DNA from: Branchiostoma floridae
Lineage: Eukaryota > Chordata > Leptocardii > Amphioxiformes > Branchiostomatidae
NCBI RefSeq assembly: GCF_000003815.2
Contig: NC_049983.1
Location: 3,262,906-3,326,905 of the forward strand
DNA: 64,000 nucleotides
Reading direction: 5' to 3'
Below the pieces are notes generated by a model. The model had not been told where the DNA came from and searched no databases. It saw only the letters and a program-made list of their open reading frames with translations. This document shows, piece by piece, positions 58,637-64,000 of the stretch. Position numbers and translations under genes: made by a program. Each line of letters opens with the position of its first letter. Position 1 is the stretch's first letter.

Positions 58637-58899
58637 ACGGCATTATCATAAAATGTAGAAAACAATTCTAGATATTTCATGGTTGGAGATTTCAGAACTA
58701 TTGTTTTGTCTAATTTATTGAAAAGATGCCTAGCAACATTATCTGTAATTACCTCAATGAAAAAAAGGAGGTATAGTTTGGCGTGACCTTGGTACTGCAG
58801 CAAAACTGCGATTTTTTGTATCTTGAACCTAAACTAGACAAAGGCGGAAAAGTTATGGTGATGGCATTGCTGCCCCTACGGCCGGGTAGGCTATGGGAC

Positions 58900-59345
58900 C
58901 CGTCAGGTGAGGTGTGCAATTTTACATGGGGTGTGTCAAGTGTCAAGTCTTTCACGGAGGTTTTTTTTTTAAATCCATTTTTGGACTTGGTGACTGTGGT
59001 ATCACAGGAAGAGTCCATTTTAGCGGAACTGTTTTGAGACTGGTCTATTTTACCTTTTCATTCACGGGGGAACTTTTTTGCTAAGTTCAATTTTGGACTG
59101 GGTTTCTTATTCAAAAGGCCATGTGGGGTGGGAGTATTGTGCAAATTCACACGGGGTGCACTGGAAAAGTACATTTTTTGCACTGGGAATTTTGTAAGAT
59201 TCATTTTTTTGGCTAAAGTGTGATTAGTAGAAGTGATTTTTAAGCAGAAGTGTTCCATTTTTGCGCATGGGTGATATTGCTGCATGATGAGGGAGATGGC
59301 TGAAATATGCTGTATTTTCCCTCAAGCAAATATCGGCCTTTCTAG
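58900..59345. repeat. Second copy of the 16990-17585 dispersed repeat
   Basis: Same orientation and order of motifs as 17100-17585: GGACTGGTCTATTTTACC, TTGCTAAGTTCAATTTTGGA, GAAGTGTTCCATTTT, GCTGAAATATGCTGTATTT and CGGCCTTTCTAG. Only the downstream half is present. Confidence 0.8.
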
Positions 59346-59365
59346 TCTGTTAATAAAATATGTAT

Positions 59366-59606
59366 ACTGTAAATGCAGAAATATGTATACCAATAAAAAA
59401 AAAATGCAGAAATGTTCGCGGTGCATTAATGTTCGCGGTTTTTGCGGTGACCACTTCACCGCGAACTTAAAACCACCGCGAATATTTTTCTATTATTGTA
59501 TTAGACTTCGGTCTATGGTGTTACCGCGAACTTGAATCCACCGCGAAAAGTCCTTTTTCCCGCTATCGCGAAATTAAATCCCCGCGAACTTAAATGCATT
59601 TACAGT
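59366..59606. mobile_element. Small MITE with ACTGTAAATGCA ends
   Basis: ACTGTAAATGCA at 59366 is inverted as TGCATTTACAGT ending at 59606; TA dinucleotides flank it. The interior repeats CCGCGAA / TTCGCGG motifs in both orientations (TTCGCGGTTTTTGCGGTG, CACCGCGAACTTAA). Typical TA-targeted MITE. Confidence 0.75.
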
Positions 59607-60554
59607 GATATTAGTTTGTATTCTTAACTCACGCATTGTAAGCAAGAATGGCCATGCTGCATACTGTAACATCATTTGCACGACACTAAATGCCACAACG
59701 GACAAATTGCTTTCTTATCCATCTTCTTTTTCATCTTACAAAACACCCCTTCTCCAATATCACATCTCTTCAATTAACAGCCGTTCAGTCACTTTCATCA
59801 GCATATTATTATAGAGAAAACCTAATCCGAAGCAAAAAAACGAAGCAAAATACCAGCATTTTAAAAGCACTTGTTTGCATAGTCTTATGATCCATTGCTA
59901 ACGTAAATAAGACACAAGTCCTTCATGTTGAGTGACTTGTTTTCAAAGTAATAACGTCTATTAGTTTTCTCCTGAAAGATCAGTATTAAAAACTTTTATT
60001 TGTTTCATTTGTAATAGGCGATCTTGGAAACTTAAGGTGTAAGCATTTACAACGGTCAATGTGGCATTCGGACAACCGGCACGTATCATTGATGCTTCCT
60101 GGCGATTGTTATCATATTTGCAGCTATTTTGTATTTTCCTGCAATAATGTCCTAAACTGCAAGGAGGCATTATTGATCCATGCAGGGACCCCGATGCTCT
60201 TAAATAGGCGTGTCTACGTATTCATGAGAATTTTACGGAATTGATCAGGGTTTTACGGAAAATATATAATTCTTCCTACAATGTATAAGGTTGCAAAGCA
60301 TATATTCAGTATAATTCCTTTTTGTAACTAGTGGATTGTATCGATTTTGTAAAATTTACGTACCTCTTTGATAGTGAACGAGGTGTCAGCAAAGTTAAGC
60401 TTGGTAGCTTCATTACAACACGTAGTCCTCGATGTTGACTGATTTGACTTTGCTTGATTTTCTTTTTTTATTGTAGTCAAGCTTGGAAACTTTTAAACAG
60501 TCATTGAGCCAGGACGTAATGCCTTGCAGCCATATAACGTTGAATGACGAATTG

Positions 60555-60735
60555 CTGGCATACTCCAGTAAACGGGCGAATGAATGTTAGATAAATCTGG
60601 AGCATGACATCAGCAGGGAGACCAGCCTTCTTTGCAGCTGCAAGGTAATATATACGCGGGACTTCGTTAACATGAAATGAACGTGTTCATCCCAGGTAAG
60701 GTTGGCAGTGATGTGTACAAGTAGTTTGAAAGAGA
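60555..60735 (-). pseudogene. Fragment of the CR1/Jockey-type LINE (copy A)
   Basis: CTGGCATACTCCAGTAAACG to TGTACAAGTAGTTTGAAAG matches bases 4028-4212 of the LINE in intron 3, with small deletions. It corresponds to a thumb region of the reverse transcriptase. Confidence 0.85.
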
Positions 60736-60938
60736 CAGTGAAGGAAGCTCTATTGCAAAACATCGCAAAGAATGGCTGAGTTAACTGTTAGAATGCTACA
60801 AAATTAAAGGCCTATTCTCTGACAGACAGCTGGTTTTAGGCGACGCCCACAGGAACTGATGGTGACGGTTGAGATATCAGAGTACAGACAAGAGGCGATT
60901 TGCTGGCGCTGCGTAGGAGAATGATCAAATCGCAATAT

Positions 60939-61331
60939 CTATTTGCCCAAATACATGGTCATTGGAATGGCTACCGCGATGCTAGCGATGACAAGGATGT
61001 ACAAGACAAGACAAAGCCTGTCCAGGACCTTAGTCAGCAGGGTGTAGTCGGTCACCTCCTCCTCATTCTTCAACGCTTTGGTCAGCTCATCCACACTGGA
61101 CATTAGCTGAGAGAGGCAGGACAACATGTTGGACTCCGTACCAGATGACCGGGGCTCCCCGTTGTCATTACCGGTTGTGCTTGTACGGGACTCTGTTTGA
61201 GCGATGATTTCCCCGTCGATTGCCGTCACGTCATCCGGGTTGAATGCATAGTTGGTGAGCTCGACCGCGGTCTGCTTCACCGGGCCAGTCTCCACACGCT
61301 CCCGCTCTGTCAGGTCTCCTAGCAGCAGCAT
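60939..61331 (-). CDS. Terminal exon of a Cys-loop receptor-like channel (copy A)
   Basis: Minus-strand frame of 130 residues from the first Met, probably beginning at an acceptor (CTGCTGCTAG, just inside 61331). The polar first part resembles an intracellular loop (ELTNYAFNPDDV). Then comes an amphipathic charged helix (SVDELTKALKNEEEVTDYTL) and a hydrophobic segment of about 20 residues at 106-126, ending MYLGK-stop. In nicotinic/5-HT3-type channels the last exon encodes just this: loop end, MA helix with VIDR-like (here KVLDR) motif, and M4. No upstream exons are visible in the window; they would lie to the right, or be lost. The gene identity is moderate. Confidence 0.6.
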   Translation of the reverse strand: MLLLGDLTERERVETGPVKQTAVELTNYAFNPDDVTAIDGEIIAQTESRTSTTGNDNGEPRSSGTESNMLSCLSQLMSSVDELTKALKNEEEVTDYTLLTKVLDRLCLVLYILVIASIAVAIPMTMYLGK

Positions 61332-61589
61332 TCTTTTGGCAGCAAAGAAAATGAGACAAAATGACGCGGACGCTGCTCTCTACCGTCCACATGCAGTTCT
61401 ATTATGTCAATAGAGTATAACGACCTCAGCTCCGCCATTTGTGGCAATGTGAAAATGGAATGAAAGCTCACTTTCCTCCATATGATCCATATACTTTGGG
61501 AGTAGCAAGGAACCTCTTTGGGAGTAGTAAAAACTTTCCACGTGTTTCTATGGCAACAGGATATACATGGAGCTCGTTCTGCCGAAAGA

Positions 61590-62180
61590 CCACAAACGAC
61601 CGTACAAATGACCCAGAAACAACCACAAACGACTGTAATATGCAGTGTATATGGGTCAAAGACCTTGTGTGGCGCTCTGGAGACATTGTTTATACATTTA
61701 TGAATAAAAAAACACAGCAAGTCCTACGTATTTACCAGTTATTTCAGGTTAGTCCGCTGGTTTCAAGATCGAAGCAATTTTGGGCCGCCATGTTGGATTG
61801 CCCGTGCTAGGAGTCTGCATGGGAAAGTTCTCGATACCTTCCTCGGCTCCATAGACAACATGGCGATAAAAATATGGAAGCTGTTGGTTAATAGATTATA
61901 GCATACCGCAATCCTATCATTGTCAACTTATAAAACTTGTATACAAAGTGTTTTTCAGCCTCAAATGCAAGCACGCATGATCCATCATGGTGGCCAAGAA
62001 TTGCTTTAATCTTGAAACAGGACTAACTCGAAATAACTGGTGAATACGTTGGACTTGCTGCGTTTTTTAAATTCATAAATGTATAAACAATGTCTCGAGG
62101 GCGCCACGTATACGTACAAAGGTCATTGCCCCATATACACTGCATGTAAGAGTCGCTTGTGGTCGTTTGTGGTTGACCAT
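61590..62180. repeat. Long imperfect inverted repeat
   Basis: About 61590-61805 (including GCAGTGTATATGGGTCAAAG and GAGACATTGTTTATACATTT) is repeated in inverse orientation at about 61960-62180 (AAATGTATAAACAATGTCTC, CCCATATACACTGCATG). Spacer about 150 bp. It lies between the two units of the 2.5-kb duplication. Confidence 0.75.
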
Positions 62181-63058
62181 GCTGTATACTGTAATGTCAT
62201 TAGCACGAAAGTAAATGCTATAACCGAAAATTTGTTTCATACCCAATTTGCCCTTTCATGCAAAAAATACCCTTCAGTCCTTCAATAACTTTAGTCAGCA
62301 TATTCTAATAAATAGAGAAAACCTATTCCGTACGAAAAACGAAGCAAAATACCAGCCTTTTAAATGCACCGGTTTACAGTTTCTTATCATCCATTGCTAT
62401 ACGTAAATAAAACACATGCCAATCCTTTATGTTGAGTGATTTGTTTTCAAAGAGATAACGTCTATTTGTTTTTGCATGAAAGATCAGTATTAAAAACTTT
62501 TATTTGTTCTATTTGTAATAGGCAATCTTGGAAACTCAAGGTGTAAGCATTTACAACGGTCAATGTGGCATTCAGACAATCGGCACGTATCATTGATGCC
62601 TCCTAGCGATTGTTATCATGTTTGCAGCTATTTGTTATTCGTCTGCAATAATGTCTTGAACTGCAAGGAGGCATTTCTGATCCATGCAGGGACCTCGATG
62701 CTCTAAAATAGGCGTGTCTACGTATTCATGAGAATTTTACGGAATTGATCAGTGTTTTACGGACAATATACAATTCTTCTTACAATGTATAAGGTTACAA
62801 AGCATATATTCAGTATAATTCCTTTTTGTAACTAGTGGATTGTATCGATTTTGTAAAATTTACGTACCTCTTTGATAGTGAACGAGGTGTCAACAAAGTT
62901 AAGCTTGGTAGCTTCATTACACCACGTAGTCCTCGATGTTGACTGATTTGACTTTGCTTGATTTTCTTTTTTTATTGTAGTCAAGCTTGGAAACTTTTAA
63001 ACAGTCATTGAGCCAGGACGTAATGCCTTGCAGCCATATAACGTTGAATGACGAATTG

Positions 63059-63240
63059 CTGGCATACTCCAGTAAACGGGCGAATGAATGTTAGATAAAT
63101 CTGGAGCATGACATCAGCAGGGAGACCAGCCTTCTTTGCAGCTGCAAGGTAATATATACGCGGGACTTCGTTAACATGAAATGAACGTTTTCATCCCAGG
63201 TAAGGTTGGCAGTGATGTGTACAAGTAGTTTGAAAGAGAC
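63059..63240 (-). pseudogene. Fragment of the CR1/Jockey-type LINE (copy B)
   Basis: Same fragment with the same ends and internal gaps as 60555-60735, so the LINE piece was present before the duplication. Confidence 0.85.
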
Positions 63241-63442
63241 AGTGAAGGAGGCTCTATTGCAAAACATCGCAAAGAATGGCTGAGTTAACTGTTAGAATGC
63301 TACAAAATTAAAGGCCTATTCTCTGACCCACAGCTGGTTTTAGGCGACGCCCACAGGAACTGATGGTGACGGTTGAGATATCAGAGTACAGACAAGAGGC
63401 GATTTGCTGGCGCTGCGTAGGAGAATGATCAAATCGCAATAT

Positions 63443-63815
63443 CTATTTGCCCAAATACATGGTCATTTGAATGGCTACCGCGATGCTAGCCACGACAAGG
63501 ATGTACAAGAAAAGACAGAGCCTGCCCATGACCTTAGCCAGCAGGGTGTAGTCGGTCACCTCCTCCTCATTCTTCAGCGCTTTGGTCAGCTCATCCACAC
63601 TGGACATTAGCTTGAAGAGGCAGGACAACATTTTGGGCTCCAGAGGAGATGACCGGAGCTCCCCGCTGTCATTACCGGTTTTTCTTGTGCGGAACTCTAT
63701 TTGAGCGATGCCTTCTCCGTCGACTGCCGTCACGTCATCCGGGTTGAATGCGTAGTTGGTCAGCTCGATCGCGGTCTGCTTCACCGGGCCAGTTTCCACA
63801 CGCTCCCGCTCTGTC
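63443..63815 (-). pseudogene. Terminal exon of Cys-loop receptor-like channel (copy B), broken
   Basis: Close copy of 60939-61331 with the same amphipathic helix (LTKALKNEEEVTDYTLLAKV) and terminal hydrophobic segment ending MYLGK-stop. Near 63815 similarity stops because a deletion removed the acceptor and loop start present in copy A. Several substitutions, including a changed Ser-rich loop part. It may still be spliced to a new acceptor, but as seen it lacks one. Confidence 0.55.
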
Positions 63816-64000
63816 TACCTCTTTGGGAGTAGTAAACACTATCCACGTGCTTCTATGGCAACAGTGGTTGTTTGTGGTCGTTTGTGGTGTTAAGGCAGAC
63901 CCGGTCCCGAGCCAAACACCCTGCCGCTTCGCTACGCGATCTCACTGATTCCAACGTATTTATGTATGTCTGTAGACATAAGACGCTGTAAACCGCCTTA

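Larger units (their letters stand above)
59640..61590. repeat. 2.5-kb direct duplication, copy A
   Basis: Long region repeated at 62165-63880 about 2.5 kb downstream in the same orientation with few differences (for example CTTTGCTTGATTTTCTTTTT and CAGCCATATAACGTTGAATG in both). It includes the LINE fragment at 60555-60735 and the minus-strand exon at 60939-61331. Confidence 0.9.
62165..63880. repeat. 2.5-kb direct duplication, copy B
   Basis: Matches copy A with a deletion of about 200 bp at the junction near 63815 (copy A 61312-61511 is missing). Sequence past 63880 shows nothing recognisable. Confidence 0.9.

Overview
This is a eukaryotic window: long introns with GT/AG borders, a very long multi-exon gene and many dispersed repeats. 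Protein content and repeat types suggest an invertebrate chordate, most likely an amphioxus (Branchiostoma). The species call is inference. No bacterial-type genes, tRNA, rRNA or CRISPR arrays were seen.

Positions 488-55752 (+) are dominated by one gene, a homologue of RNF213 (mysterin), the giant AAA+ ATPase / E3 ubiquitin ligase. I traced 84 coding exons by matching splice sites, phase and protein similarity, adding up to about 5,480 codons (human RNF213, from memory, is about 5,200 residues). In order they encode: a basic low-complexity N-terminus, an N-terminal beta-rich arm ending in a WHQY motif, a long helical stalk, a first P-loop, two full AAA+ modules (GETGCGKT with LDEAN; GKPGSSKS with LDEIG), a long E3 shell, a RING finger, an RZ finger (CPNGH...IGG) and the C-terminal domain. 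A zinc-ribbon first exon, if present as in vertebrates, would lie upstream of base 1. Two AAA+ exons (35 and 41) each look one base short, and both zinc modules differ in spacing from the human ones.

Introns hold most of the rest: a nearly complete CR1/Jockey-type LINE on the minus strand (3688-6024), a 22-bp minisatellite (6071-6390), a 3-kb foldback DNA transposon with a 10-bp target duplication (6993-10050), CA microsatellites (10914-11490), a 70-bp hairpin satellite split by a 1.5-kb repeat block (15640-17965), SINE-like repeats (20340-20660, 30100-31220), a dead LINE tail (41830-42200), a 25-bp GC-hairpin array (43067-43275) and a palindromic MITE (53022-53342).

From 55753 to the end lie the 3' UTR with a poly(A) signal near 56533, then repeats: a C/G-tract-ended element with 4-bp duplication (57516-58636), a second copy of a dispersed repeat (58900-59345), a small MITE (59366-59606) and a roughly 2.5-kb direct duplication (about 59640-61590 and 62165-63880). 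Each duplicate carries, on the minus strand, a terminal exon resembling the end of a Cys-loop ligand-gated channel (amphipathic helix plus last membrane segment) and the same LINE fragment. The second copy has lost about 200 bp that include the likely splice acceptor.
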